In this document: in pieces, positions 37,061 to 46,398 of the stretch
Numbering within the stretch: position 1 is the stretch's first letter
Layout of the letters: the number at the start of each line of letters is the position of its first letter
From: Bacillota bacterium
GTDB taxonomy: Bacteria; Bacillota; Negativicutes; Sporomusales; CTSoil-080
Direction of reading: 5' to 3'
Assembly (NCBI GenBank): GCA_017889625.1
Contig: JAGGAD010000015.1
Location: 1-46,398, forward strand
DNA: 46,398 nucleotides
Translations under genes and position numbers: made by a program
The notes under the pieces: model-generated
What the model saw: only the letters and a program-made list of their open reading frames with translations
The model's database searches: none
What the model was told of the DNA's origin: nothing

Positions 37061-39445
37061 CTATTTCGGCATAACTTTACCAGTACCAGCGGTAGCATAT
37101 ATTTCCCCATTTAGCCAACTGTTAGCACTAAGAGTAGAGTCATAGTATATATTACCTGTACCCGTAATATTTGCAAAAGTTGCATCAGAATCACTAAAGA
37201 TTGTTAAATACGAGTCGCCAGTTACATTCCAACTGCTGGTTGCATCAAGTGTAAGAGCAATACTTGACGCCGTGCTATCGCCATTAATTGTGCCGGTTAA
37301 AGTTGAGCTATTCGACAAAGTCGCAGTAATCGTGCTAATACTGTCCGCAACAAAGTCTCCGACAAGGGTTTGGCTATCCGCAGTAAGAATCATATCACCA
37401 CCATTATCACCACTTGTACCCCAATCATTCGCCCCAACTTCTATCAAAATACCGTCCGTTGATGTCGTAATCGTTACATCACTTACTGCGAAAGTTCCCT
37501 TTGTATTTGTTCCATAGAACACTGGCCCGGCAGTAGCCGTTAACGATCCACCGCTCATGGTAAAGACGCTATTGCTCCCCATAGCCTTTTGAGAAGTATT
37601 GAATATTTGCACCCCAGCAGTAGAACCAGTCAACGCTGAGTCGGTAACGGTTATGGTATGTTCTACTGCACCAGCAGCAATAACAGCTCCCTCAGCAGCC
37701 TTTGATGTAATAGTGGCTCCACTTACCGTAATAGTGCCTGTTGAATATAAACCTGCCGAAAGACTGCCCGCTGCCGTAGCGGTTCCGCCTATAACAGTAA
37801 CCGCGCCAGATTCACCGTCAGTAGAAATGGCACTGCAATGCGCCCCCGCTGTTGAAATAGTAGCATCTTCAACTGTTATTGAGCCGCCATCCACAGCATC
37901 AACGCCATGGGCAAAATCACCAGCCGTACTAATTGTAACATCGGACAAACTGATTACTGAATCCGCCCCTATTGCATAAGCACCATTAGCCCCGTTGCCG
38001 GTAGTTGTTATTGTTGTATCAGAAATAGTTATCGTACTAGAGTCAAGCGCTATTACGCCGGCATTAAGACCAGTCGAGCTACTGGAGGTAGAATCAGAAG
38101 TAGCACCAGATGTTGTCACCGAGCACTCTGCCAAGGTTAACGTACCGCCACCGGTAACATAGATACCATACTCATCAGGTTCAGTAGCCACAAAAACTTC
38201 ATCAGTCTTTTCTACCGTACCACCATCCTGATAATACGCCGCAAAAGTCGGCGCTAATTTGCCACCATCAGTCAAAGTATACGTTTCTGCGTTTAGCCAA
38301 CTGTTAGCACTAAGGCTGGAGTCGTAATATATGGTATAACCATTGTCATCAATATTTGCCAACGTTGTATCACTATCACTCAAGGTCGTTAAATACGAAG
38401 TTCCGGTTACACTCCAGATGCTGGTCGCATCAAGGGTCAGCGCAATACTTGACGCTGTGTTTTCACCATTGATTGTACCAGTAAGAGTGGAGCTATTTTG
38501 CAAGGTAAGACTAATCGTACTGACCGCATCAGCCACTACATCGCCGGTAAGGGTTTGACTATCAGCCGTAAAGGTTACGTCTGCGCCGTTTTCTCCTTCC
38601 GTACCCCAGTTATCCGCACTGGCCTTCAAAATTACTCCCGAAGCAGCAGTAGCATCTACGTCGGTCAGCTTAACTACCGCCGTAGTATTCGTACTGTAAA
38701 ATAGCGGTCCGACTTCAGCCGTCAGTGAACCGCCAGTCATCGTAAAAGTACCTGTCCCAACTTCAGCATCACCTGAAAAGCTTTGATAAATCATTGCCCC
38801 GCATTTTTTTGCCCCCGACAAAACAGTATCCGTCAGGATTATAGAGTTTAGCCCCTCTATAACAGCCCCCTCTGAACCAGTCGCAGAAATCGTGGCACCA
38901 TCAACGGTAATTGTTCCTGTTGAATAAATACCTGGCGATCCTGATCCGGCTGTTGTCATAGTGCCACCGGTTGCAGTTATCGTTCCGCCTCCCCGGTCGG
39001 TCGCTAGGGCAGCACCACTATTACCACTCGTTGTAATGTCTACATCAGTAAGCGTTAACACCCCACCATAGGTAGCATCTACACCATGGCCTAATCCACC
39101 GGTGCAATCAATTGTAACATTGGACAAAGTAACCGATGAGCCTGAATCTGTCGCAAATACACCATTAGCCCCTAAACCACTCGTGGTCACCGTGCAATCA
39201 GATAAAGTTATTGTGCTGGCATCGCAGGCCAATACCCCAGCATTAAGACCATAGAAACTGCTATCATCAGTCGAAGTAGTAGCCCCAGACGTTGTCACTG
39301 AACAATTAGCTAACGTTAACGTACCGCCATCGGTAACATAAACACCATATTCATTAGTTTCAGACCCGGTATAAGCTTCATTGGCCGTAACTACGGTACC
39401 ACCATCCTGATAATACCCGGCAACTACTGAACTATCTGTACTCAT
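37061..39445 (-). CDS. Two-module beta-helix repeat protein
   Basis: 794 residues, rich in Thr, Ser, Gly and Asp, with many 20-25-residue rungs such as GVYVTDGGTLTLANCSVTTSG and GHGVDATYGGVLTLTDVDITTSG. This is the style of parallel beta-helix (pectin-lyase-fold) passenger or adhesin domains. It consists of two copies of one module of about 395 residues; the first ends TLTDGGKLAP and the second starts AAYYQDGGTV. No signal peptide, transmembrane helix, cell-wall anchor or autotransporter barrel is visible, so export and location are unknown. GGAGG lies eight bases before the second of two close ATGs. Confidence 0.75.
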   Translation of the reverse strand: MSTDSSVVAGYYQDGGTVVTANEAYTGSETNEYGVYVTDGGTLTLANCSVTTSGATTSTDDSSFYGLNAGVLACDASTITLSDCTVTTSGLGANGVFATDSGSSVTLSNVTIDCTGGLGHGVDATYGGVLTLTDVDITTSGNSGAALATDRGGGTITATGGTMTTAGSGSPGIYSTGTITVDGATISATGSEGAVIEGLNSIILTDTVLSGAKKCGAMIYQSFSGDAEVGTGTFTMTGGSLTAEVGPLFYSTNTTAVVKLTDVDATAASGVILKASADNWGTEGENGADVTFTADSQTLTGDVVADAVSTISLTLQNSSTLTGTINGENTASSIALTLDATSIWSVTGTSYLTTLSDSDTTLANIDDNGYTIYYDSSLSANSWLNAETYTLTDGGKLAPTFAAYYQDGGTVEKTDEVFVATEPDEYGIYVTGGGTLTLAECSVTTSGATSDSTSSSSTGLNAGVIALDSSTITISDTTITTTGNGANGAYAIGADSVISLSDVTISTAGDFAHGVDAVDGGSITVEDATISTAGAHCSAISTDGESGAVTVIGGTATAAGSLSAGLYSTGTITVSGATITSKAAEGAVIAAGAVEHTITVTDSALTGSTAGVQIFNTSQKAMGSNSVFTMSGGSLTATAGPVFYGTNTKGTFAVSDVTITTSTDGILIEVGANDWGTSGDNGGDMILTADSQTLVGDFVADSISTITATLSNSSTLTGTINGDSTASSIALTLDATSSWNVTGDSYLTIFSDSDATFANITGTGNIYYDSTLSANSWLNGEIYATAGTGKVMPK

Positions 39446-39534
39446 TACTCATTCCTCCTACTTTTATATAAAAAAAGACTCCCCTCTACATAGGCAGCCT
39501 TAGTCTAAGTGGACCTCTATTTATCTGTTATCTC

Positions 39535-40728
39535 TTACTGCGGAGTTAATTTACCGCCGTCAGTTAAAGTATAGGTTGCTGCGTTAAGCCAACTATTGCC
39601 ACTAAGGCTAGCATCATAATAAATGGTAAAACCATTATCATCAATGTTTGCCAACAAGCTATCCGCATCCGACAAAGTAGAAATATATGATGTACCGGTT
39701 ACACTCCATTTGCTTGTTGCATCCAACTTCACCGCTATTAACTTAGCTGTGTTAGCGTTATTGATAGCACCAGTTAAGGTACTATCATTTTGCAAAATTA
39801 CAGTAACTGAACTTATAGCATCGGCTACTACATCACCACTGATGACTTGAGCATCAGCAGTAAAAGTAACCGTACCACCGTTCGCGCCACTTGTCCCCCA
39901 ATCTCCAGCCGCCGCCTTAATAATTGTGCCTGATTTAGCAGTAGCTGTAACATTATTCAACGTGATCTCTGCTATCGCATTGGTCACATAGAATAGTGGA
40001 CCAACCTTGGCGGTAAGGTCCCCGCCAGTCATGGTAAAAGTTCCAGCCCCACTTATATCGCCTTGGGTGTTAAACAGCGATACGCCCCACCGTTTTGCGG
40101 CAGTAAGCGAAGTATCAGTCAAAACCAAGTAATTGGCGCCATCCATAGCGGCACCCTCTGCGCCGGTTGCGCTTATTGTAGCTCCTGTTACCTTAATAAC
40201 CCCAGTAGAGTAAAGACCTGGTGAAAGGTATCCAGAAGTTTTAGCCGTACCGCCATTTACCGTAACCGTACCGCCGCCCGTATCAGTGGCGATGGCTGCC
40301 GAGTGAGCACCTTTTGTGGATATAGTAACATTCTCGAGAGTCATTATCCCGCCATCAGTAACATCAACCCCATGGCCAAAATCACCAGTACATTTAATTG
40401 TCACATCCGTTAGACTAATCGTAGAGCCTGTACCAGTTGCAAAAATACCATTTGCACCTTCACCACTGGTTGTAACTGTGCTATCCGACAAACTTATAAC
40501 CCCAGCATCAACGGCTAAGATACCCGCATTAAGACCATATGAACTGCTATTGCCTGAATTTGAGGTGTCACCTGTTTTAGTAACCGTTGAATCGGTTATA
40601 GTCAGATTTCCTCCATCAGCGACATAAATACCGTATTCATCCGTTTCGGACGAAATAAATACTTGATCTTCAGTTACTACTGTACCACCACTCTGATAAA
40701 AAGCGGTCACTACTGTTGAACTACTCAT
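39535..40728 (-). CDS. Single-module beta-helix repeat protein
   Basis: 397 residues, homologous along its whole length to each half of the downstream 794-residue protein. It begins MSSSTVVTAFYQSGGTVVTEDQVF and ends TYTLTDGGKLTPQ, exactly one module. Rungs such as GLNAGILAVDAGVISLSDSTVTTSG indicate a parallel beta-helix. No export signal is seen. It shares the leader GGAGGAATGAGTAATGAGTA with the downstream gene, which supports duplication of gene plus leader. The 89-base gap between them has a possible weak hairpin followed by seven T. Confidence 0.75.
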   Translation of the reverse strand: MSSSTVVTAFYQSGGTVVTEDQVFISSETDEYGIYVADGGNLTITDSTVTKTGDTSNSGNSSSYGLNAGILAVDAGVISLSDSTVTTSGEGANGIFATGTGSTISLTDVTIKCTGDFGHGVDVTDGGIMTLENVTISTKGAHSAAIATDTGGGTVTVNGGTAKTSGYLSPGLYSTGVIKVTGATISATGAEGAAMDGANYLVLTDTSLTAAKRWGVSLFNTQGDISGAGTFTMTGGDLTAKVGPLFYVTNAIAEITLNNVTATAKSGTIIKAAAGDWGTSGANGGTVTFTADAQVISGDVVADAISSVTVILQNDSTLTGAINNANTAKLIAVKLDATSKWSVTGTSYISTLSDADSLLANIDDNGFTIYYDASLSGNSWLNAATYTLTDGGKLTPQ

Positions 40729-40862
40729 TACTCATTCCTCCTAAAATTAACAATATCGAGGTCCTTTCACTAACCTTTACTGTAAGATTGCTTAGCATTT
40801 TATGCTACTCAAATATACAGTTAGAAAAATTCTACATTTATGTTCTCCTCCTCTTGCAAAGT

Positions 40863-40892
40863 AAAAAGGCCACCCGATCGGGCAGCCTTTTT
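40863..40892 (-). terminator. Terminator downstream of queF
   Basis: AAAAAGGC and GCCTTTTT enclose CCCGATCGGG, a mirror-perfect stem apart from one internal loop. It works in either direction. Otherwise 40729-41046 contains no supportable gene; the leftward beta-helix gene has its promoter region here. Confidence 0.85.
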
Positions 40893-41046
40893 CTATTTAC
40901 ACTATACCATGTTATACCATTAGTTAGTGTACCAGGTTCGTGTCACATTCTTATTAATCAACGTGAACAACATCAAGCGGTTTTCCAGACAATCGTTTTC
41001 GCCATCAGGATTAGTGCCGAATGAATACACACGATGCGAATAAACT

Positions 41047-41544
41047 CTAACGATTATCTACCTTTTCCAGCGAGCGCAAGTCATGTTCTTGCATTCTGTA
41101 CCAGGCAAGTTTCTGGAACCGCTCTTCTTCATTGCCATAATTGCAGTAAGGGTCAATAGAAATACCGCCTCGTGGCAGAAATTTACCCCATACCTCAATA
41201 TAACGTGGCTTCATCATTCGAATTAAATCCTTCATTATTATATTGACTACATCCTCATGGAAATCGCCATGGTTCCTAAAACTAAGTAGATATAACTTTA
41301 AAGATTTGCTCTCAACCATCTTGCGATCCGGAATATAGTTTATGTATATTGTTGCAAAATCAGGTTGCCCCGTTATCGGACATAAACTTGTAAACTCCGG
41401 ACAATTGAATTTAACCCAATAGTAATTATCAGGGTGTTTATTATCAAACACCTCCAAAATTTCCGGATTATAGGAGTAGTTGTACTGCGTATTTTGACTT
41501 CCTAAATGACTTAAACCTTCCAATTCCTTGTTCTTTCTCGGCAT
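41047..41544 (-). CDS. queF: NADPH-dependent preQ0 reductase
   Basis: Reduces 7-cyano-7-deazaguanine to preQ1 in queuosine synthesis. At 165 residues it is the short unimodular (YkvM-type) form. The catalytic Cys lies in [16 protein letters not shown], the NADPH-binding QueF motif is ESKSLKLYL, and [13 protein letters not shown] and the C-terminal [12 protein letters not shown] are family segments. The other queuosine genes are not nearby. It has its own promoter with a palindrome in the spacer. Confidence 0.96.
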   Translation of the reverse strand: MPRKNKELEGLSHLGSQNTQYNYSYNPEILEVFDNKHPDNYYWVKFNCPEFTSLCPITGQPDFATIYINYIPDRKMVESKSLKLYLLSFRNHGDFHEDVVNIIMKDLIRMMKPRYIEVWGKFLPRGGISIDPYCNYGNEEERFQKLAWYRMQEHDLRSLEKVDNR

Positions 41545-41596
41545 CTTATTTCTCCTTTAGCCACTACTGATCTATAGTGAAATCTTAGTGTATTCA

Positions 41597-41625
41597 ATTA
41601 TAGTATGAATAATTCATAAAGTCGA
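41597..41625 (-). promoter_or_regulatory. queF promoter with palindromic operator in the spacer
   Basis: On the minus strand TCGACT (41620-41625), 17 bases and perfect TATAAT (41597-41602). The spacer contains TATGAATTATTCATA (41604-41618), a perfect 7+1+7 palindrome placed where a repressor would exclude RNA polymerase. No preQ1 riboswitch fold was found. Confidence 0.6.
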
Positions 41626-41750
41626 TATAATAAGCATTTTATGTAAAAATAATTAGGCGTCAAACTTTAAATATAATTAAAAATGGCTCCATCCATTCTA
41701 TAAAAAATAGTCATTTTCTCATTTCAAAGAATTATGTTAAGACATTAACA

Positions 41751-41790
41751 AAGGGTTCGAGCCGGAACGAAAGTTTCGGTTCGAACCCTT
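41751..41790 (-). terminator. Terminator after the sulfhydrylase gene
   Basis: A long hairpin with outer 10-bp arms AAGGGTTCGA/TCGAACCCTT and an inner paired part closed by a GAAA-like loop. It lies 19 bases after the stop codon. Confidence 0.85.
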
Positions 41791-41808
41791 CTATAGTATT
41801 CTACCAAC

Positions 41809-43134
<1,326 letters not shown>

Positions 43135-43155
43135 TTATTACCTACTTAACATGTC

Positions 43156-43452
43156 TTATATTTTCGCCAAAAATTGGTGTTTTTCCAGTTGTTTCGCCAA
43201 CGAACACCACGATCGTTTAGCAAATATCGTCTGCACACCTTGAACTTTAGCTTGTTCTTTAACATTTTTGGCAGTGCCGTGATTAACGAAGTCGGTCAGA
43301 ACCACCACTAAAGAAGTTGACCTCGGAATGGAGAACTTTTTCCGGTCGCTGACCATCCGCCCGGACATATGGTCAATATCACACATTCCATACATCTGTA
43401 AGTTCTTTTTAATATTCCCCAAGTGATCGGCACCAACAATCATGACTGACAT
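43156..43452 (-). CDS. DUF2325-like protein
   Basis: 98 residues from the ATG at 43452, which has AAGGAGGA directly upstream; a longer in-frame reading to 43602 would run through the nifB terminator. The protein starts MSVMIVGADHLGNIKKNLQMYG and contains LVVVLTDFVNHGTAKNVKEQAK and a C-terminal KRSWCSLAKQLEK, consistent with DUF2325, a small Rossmann-like family of unknown function. I recall such genes near nitrogenase or metal-cofactor genes. Probably co-transcribed with metY. Confidence 0.75.
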   Translation of the reverse strand: MSVMIVGADHLGNIKKNLQMYGMCDIDHMSGRMVSDRKKFSIPRSTSLVVVLTDFVNHGTAKNVKEQAKVQGVQTIFAKRSWCSLAKQLEKHQFLAKI

Positions 43453-43492
43453 TTTTATCCTCCTTCCGCTTTCTGGCTTGTAAAAAAACAAA

Positions 43493-43530
43493 AAAGGCCA
43501 GAACAGGTTCATTAACCTGATCTGGCCTTT
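43493..43530 (-). terminator. Terminator after nifB
   Basis: AAAGGCCAGA/TCTGGCCTTT with an inner ACAGGTT/AACCTG pairing makes a long stem, followed on the minus strand by TTTTTGTTTTTTT. It separates nifB from the DUF2325-metY pair, although it lies only 41 bases before the DUF2325 start. Confidence 0.88.
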
Positions 43531-43624
43531 AGTTTTTCTAATCAGCCGTAACAATATCTTGTTATATTTAACAATAACACTTATTATCGGTAATGTCAAC
43601 ATTATTTTTTCGACATATATACTT

Positions 43625-44908
43625 TTATGCCAACCGCCCTACCGTGCTTGGTGATTGATATAATTGATTTACTGCCTGCCTTAACCCATTTTCCACGGTA
43701 TCGCAATATTCCACACTTACAATACCTCGTATAGCAAATTTTTTCTTAGCGTGATAACCAATACGCATTGTCAACACCGCCTGACAATCAGAAAGAGCAT
43801 CAATAATTGCATCCCGCTTTTCTTCTCCGACATCACATGCCTCCATTCCTAAACAATATTTTCCAACTTGGCGACGCTCAACGATCTCAAAGTTCTCACC
43901 ATCACCCTCGTAAATAACGAATTCCGTGGCATGGCCAAAATGTAAATCTACCAATTTTCCATACTTGGTAGTTACCGCCACCCGGCAGGGTTTTTTTACG
44001 GTATTTTTCGGTTGCACTGTTGCGGGCGTACGGTTACACATCCGGAATTCCTGCGAACGATCTTCGCCTAATCGCCCAATTGCATCAGCCCGACATTGCT
44101 GGCAGTGACGCATTTGCCGAATATCCGCCTGGCAAATATTTCTTAGGTCGTTGATTTCCTTCATACTGGTTTGCGAAAAATATTCAAAAGCACTGCCTGG
44201 TGCAGGAATCAGCGGCATAATATTAGTGACGAAAACTCCCAGTTGTTTAACTTCCTTGACCACGTCAGGAATATGAGCATCATTAATACCTTTTATCATA
44301 ACGATGTTAATTTTGACCAGAACACCATGCTCGGTTAAGTATTTTATTCCGTCCAGTTGATTTTTAAGCAATATTTTCCCGGCCTCTGGACCGTGATAGT
44401 ATTGACCTTGGTAATAAATATGGTTATAAATTTTGGCGCTTATTTCCGGGTTAAGCGAATTAACAGTAACCGTAACATGGTTAATTCCAAGGTTTACAAT
44501 TTCCTGAGCATACTCGATCAGCATTAGGCCATTGGTTGATAAACAAAAAATCATATCTTCATTATTTTCTTTTATAGCCCTGATAGTTTGCTTCGTAACT
44601 TCCCAGTCGGCTAAGGGATCGCCCGGCCCGGCAATACCGACTACACTAAGCTCGGGAATTTCTTGCTTGACCCACTCAAATTTACGTTTAGCAAGTTCCG
44701 GTGTTAACACTTCACTGGTCACACCGGGTCGGCTTTCATTTACACAATCAAATTTTCGGTTACAATAATTGCATTGAATATTACACTTAGGCGCTACCGG
44801 TAAATGAATTCGGGCATATTTATTATGAGCATCAGCAGAATAGCAGGGATGTTTTTGAGTTTTTTCTAAAAGTTCCTGGTTAATAGCCCCTGGACAAACG
44901 CACGTCAT
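43625..44908 (-). CDS. nifB: Nitrogenase cofactor biosynthesis protein NifB
   Basis: Radical SAM enzyme making NifB-co, the Fe-S-C precursor of nitrogenase-type cofactors. 427 residues. The SAM motif is PKCNIQCNYCNRKFDCVNESRPGVTSEVLTP, followed by AGPGDPLADWEVT, and the Cys-rich end of the SAM domain (CQADIRQMRHCQQCRADAIG). A NifX/NafY-like domain (about 308-415, RVAVTTKYGKLVDLHFGHATEFVIYE) is fused at the C-terminus. It lies 133 bases after nifH. The presence of NifB implies that a nitrogenase or nitrogenase-like catalytic component is encoded elsewhere. Confidence 0.96.
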   Translation of the reverse strand: MTCVCPGAINQELLEKTQKHPCYSADAHNKYARIHLPVAPKCNIQCNYCNRKFDCVNESRPGVTSEVLTPELAKRKFEWVKQEIPELSVVGIAGPGDPLADWEVTKQTIRAIKENNEDMIFCLSTNGLMLIEYAQEIVNLGINHVTVTVNSLNPEISAKIYNHIYYQGQYYHGPEAGKILLKNQLDGIKYLTEHGVLVKINIVMIKGINDAHIPDVVKEVKQLGVFVTNIMPLIPAPGSAFEYFSQTSMKEINDLRNICQADIRQMRHCQQCRADAIGRLGEDRSQEFRMCNRTPATVQPKNTVKKPCRVAVTTKYGKLVDLHFGHATEFVIYEGDGENFEIVERRQVGKYCLGMEACDVGEEKRDAIIDALSDCQAVLTMRIGYHAKKKFAIRGIVSVEYCDTVENGLRQAVNQLYQSPSTVGRLA

Positions 44909-44952
44909 ACTTTCACCGTCCCTTCTTTTCCGCTTAGTTATTAACGTTTTTA

Positions 44953-44988
44953 ACTGAAGACTGCAGAATATTTTCTACAGCCTCCAGT
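44953..44988 (-). promoter_or_regulatory. Intercistronic hairpin between nifH and nifB
   Basis: As minus-strand RNA, 16-base arms pair fully if three G-U pairs are allowed (the arms contain ACTGGAGGCTGTAGAA and TTCTGCAGTCTTCAGT), with a 4-base loop. The plus-strand RNA would have mismatches there, so selection appears to act on the minus transcript. No T-run follows. It could stabilise nifH mRNA or reduce nifB read-through. Confidence 0.5.
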
Positions 44989-45041
44989 TTTTTTGATCCG
45001 CAACTTATCAGTCTCACTTCCCCTTTAGCGCTCGGCTCCAG

Positions 45042-45917
45042 TTATATCCCCGCAGCTTTGCCGCGTACTTCACCGGTTTCCAGCGCCAGCAAATGATCGG
45101 CCCATTTTGCCGCCCATTCCCGTAATTCTGTCGTATCTAACGGTGAGGGGACTTTAGATTCCGTGGTATCAATAATGCTTTGGGCAAGTTTGGTGTAGAT
45201 CTTAGCCTGCGCCGAGTTAGGCGCTGCTTCTACCGAGGTTTTGCCTTGCAGTTCAGCCTGAGTTACCGTAACTGACCGGGGAACATATTCTACAACCCGG
45301 GTCTTAGTTCTCGCTACAAAGTCATCGACAATTTCTTTGGCATAGGGAGCATTAATGGAATTGGCAATCAGCCCACCCAAAAGGGCGCCGCCGGAGTTGG
45401 AATATTTTTTAATGCCTTTAAACAAGTTATTCGCAGCGTATATCGCCATAAAGTCAGCGGAGGAAACGGTAAATACGTGTTCAGCGATCCCTTCGCGGAT
45501 GGGAACGGCAAATCCGCCGCAAACAACATCGCCCAAGACATCATAAATGATGACATCAAGATCAAGTTCTTCATACACTTTCAATTGTTTTAAAAGTTGA
45601 ACTGCTGTAATAATGCCCCGGCCAGCGCAGCCAACGCCCGGCGCAGGACCACCAGCTTCTACACAATAAACGCCGTTGAATCCTTTAAAAATTACATCTT
45701 CCGCTTTCACCTGAGTTTTTTCCCGCATGGTATCCAGTACCGTCGGAATATATGTGCCCCCCCGCAGGGTATTAGTTGAATCTGCTTTAGGATCGCAACC
45801 GAATTGCATTACTTTTAGACCAAGTTTTGACAATGCCGCACTGATATTGGAAGTAGTAGTAGATTTACCAATTCCACCTTTACCATAGATAGCAATTTGT
45901 TTAATTTTTTTACTCAT
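45042..45917 (-). CDS. nifH: Nitrogenase iron protein (NifH family), divergent type
   Basis: The ATP-dependent electron donor to nitrogenase-type proteins. 291 residues. P-loop [10 protein letters not shown] (11-20), cluster ligands Cys97 (GVGCAGRG, followed by Arg100) and Cys133 (DVVCGGFA) are present. It differs from classical Nif[22 protein letters not shown] and [21 protein letters not shown] replace standard segments. A C-terminal extension ([21 protein letters not shown]...) resembles what I recall for group IV/methylthio-alkane-reductase-type Fe proteins. A strong TAGGAGG site precedes ATG. No nifD/K in the window. Confidence 0.9.
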   Translation of the reverse strand: MSKKIKQIAIYGKGGIGKSTTTSNISAALSKLGLKVMQFGCDPKADSTNTLRGGTYIPTVLDTMREKTQVKAEDVIFKGFNGVYCVEAGGPAPGVGCAGRGIITAVQLLKQLKVYEELDLDVIIYDVLGDVVCGGFAVPIREGIAEHVFTVSSADFMAIYAANNLFKGIKKYSNSGGALLGGLIANSINAPYAKEIVDDFVARTKTRVVEYVPRSVTVTQAELQGKTSVEAAPNSAQAKIYTKLAQSIIDTTESKVPSPLDTTELREWAAKWADHLLALETGEVRGKAAGI

Positions 45918-45947
45918 GATAATTCCTCCTAAAAATTTAAAAAAATA

Positions 45948-45988
45948 AAAGGCTAGAGAAACATTTTTTTAATGTCTCACTAGCCTTT
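45948..45988 (-). terminator. Terminator hairpin just upstream of nifH
   Basis: On the minus strand AAAGGCTAG/CTAGCCTTT plus an inner GAGACATT/TGTTTCTC pairing is followed by TATTTTTTT. It lies 97 bases after the DUF2292 stop and about 30 bases before the nifH ATG. Any nifH promoter must be upstream of or inside it, so it may be an attenuator for nifH as well as a terminator. Confidence 0.75.
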
Positions 45989-46085
45989 AGCTCATTGACT
46001 AATCAGCAGTGTTCTAGCACATATTCATTTTATACAAAACGCAAGCATTTATTATAAAGAAAACATTATTCTATAATTTTAAGTC

Positions 46086-46398
46086 TTATATTCCACTGCC
46101 ATCAAGCCCAAACTCACCAAGTCTTCTTTTTTCGGTTTTCTCAATTTGTTCGACCTTCCCATTATTTATCCGAATCACTATTTGTCCGTATTGGATATGC
46201 TCCAATTCAGCGATAATCTTTTTTTGCAGCGGATGTACCATCGACGATTTCCCATATTTTATATATCCGGTTTTTCCATCTTTACTCGAAATAATATATT
46301 TTTCCGTTTTTTCTATTTTTACGATTATGCCGTCTTGAAGGGTTAAGATCAAAAAACCGTTATCAGCAGTAAATAAGAAATGATTAATAATTTCAATT
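46086..46398 (-). CDS. Tandem DUF2292 (YezD-like) protein, N-terminus beyond window
   Basis: The frame stays open to the right edge, so the start is outside the window; the TTG at 46352 is not needed as a start. The visible 103 residues hold two similar units: LILTLQDGIIVKIEKTEKYI and, after a linker, GQIVIRINNGKVEQIEKTEKRRL. Both match the small DUF2292/YezD family, which normally has a single unit. I recall such genes near sulfur-assimilation genes, which would fit metY here. It precedes nifH on the same strand, with a terminator between. Confidence 0.7.
   Translation of the reverse strand, partial: IEIINHFLFTADNGFLILTLQDGIIVKIEKTEKYIISSKDGKTGYIKYGKSSMVHPLQKKIIAELEHIQYGQIVIRINNGKVEQIEKTEKRRLGEFGLDGSGI

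Noticed and set aside
41545-41748. preQ1 riboswitch upstream of queF
   Set aside because: I looked for the short pseudoknot with its A-rich tail between the promoter and the queF start and saw no match; the leader is short and AT-rich.
43453-43602. N-terminal 50-residue extension of the DUF2325 protein
   Set aside because: It would be encoded across the nifB terminator hairpin; a strong AAGGAGGA site directly precedes the internal ATG at 43452.
44980-45000. Plus-strand terminator (T7 after the nifH-nifB hairpin)
   Set aside because: The plus-strand stem has three mismatches and no plus-strand gene precedes it; the fold is stable only as minus-strand RNA.

Overview
The window looks like chromosome from a low-GC, strictly anaerobic, endospore-forming member of the Firmicutes/Negativicutes, probably Sporomusaceae-like. 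The spore genes spoIIE, yabP, yabQ and a spoIID homologue are present. So is the conserved Firmicutes block divIC-yabR-spoIIE-tilS-hpt-ftsH, followed by coaX, dusB, greA and lysS. A glycyl-radical enzyme, Fe-S ene-reductases and nitrogenase-type genes point to anaerobic life. The taxonomic placement is inference from gene content and style, not from a search.

Layout. 1-0.16 kb: a 5S rRNA gene cut by the window edge, with its own strong sigma-A promoter and no 23S in front of it. 0.47-9.2 kb (minus strand): lysS, greA, a regulator/dehydrogenase/acyl-ACP-reductase-like trio, an unrecognised gene overlapping dusB, coaX and birA. 9.2-9.67 kb: a long gap with a candidate small RNA. 9.67-20.5 kb (minus): pssA, ftsH, hpt, tilS, spoIIE, yabR, divIC, yabQ, a membrane lytic transglycosylase, yabP and a lipoprotein SpoIID homologue. 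These are housekeeping, division and sporulation genes.

20.6-40.7 kb is accessory and metabolic. First comes an operon of two FMN/FAD/4Fe-4S ene-reductases and a PhlG/phloretin-hydrolase-family C-C hydrolase, with a divergent LysR gene. This set resembles bacterial flavonoid ring-cleavage pathways. Next is a lactate module (glcD-like oxidase, FadR-type regulator, lactate permease), then a stand-alone flagellinolysin-like metalloprotease. Then comes a glycyl-radical enzyme with its activase and a divergent LysR gene. That enzyme has Thr at the glycyl-radical position and lacks the usual Cys-X-Glu. Its LysR is a paralogue of the first LysR and appears to start at an AUC codon. Last are two related beta-helix repeat proteins, one of them an exact-looking two-module fusion.

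41.0-46.4 kb (minus): queF, an O-acetylhomoserine sulfhydrylase, a DUF2325 protein, nifB, a divergent-type nifH with a C-terminal extension, and a tandem DUF2292/YezD protein running off the right edge. The link of a nitrogenase-like Fe protein and NifB to a methanethiol-capable sulfhydrylase suggests sulfur salvage of the methylthio-alkane-reductase type as an alternative to plain nitrogen fixation. No nifD/K genes lie in the window to settle this.

Most candidates for new biology lie between 20 and 46 kb: the altered glycyl-radical enzyme, the flavonoid-like operon, the nifH/nifB/metY neighbourhood, the flagellin-derived protease, and the AUC-started regulator.
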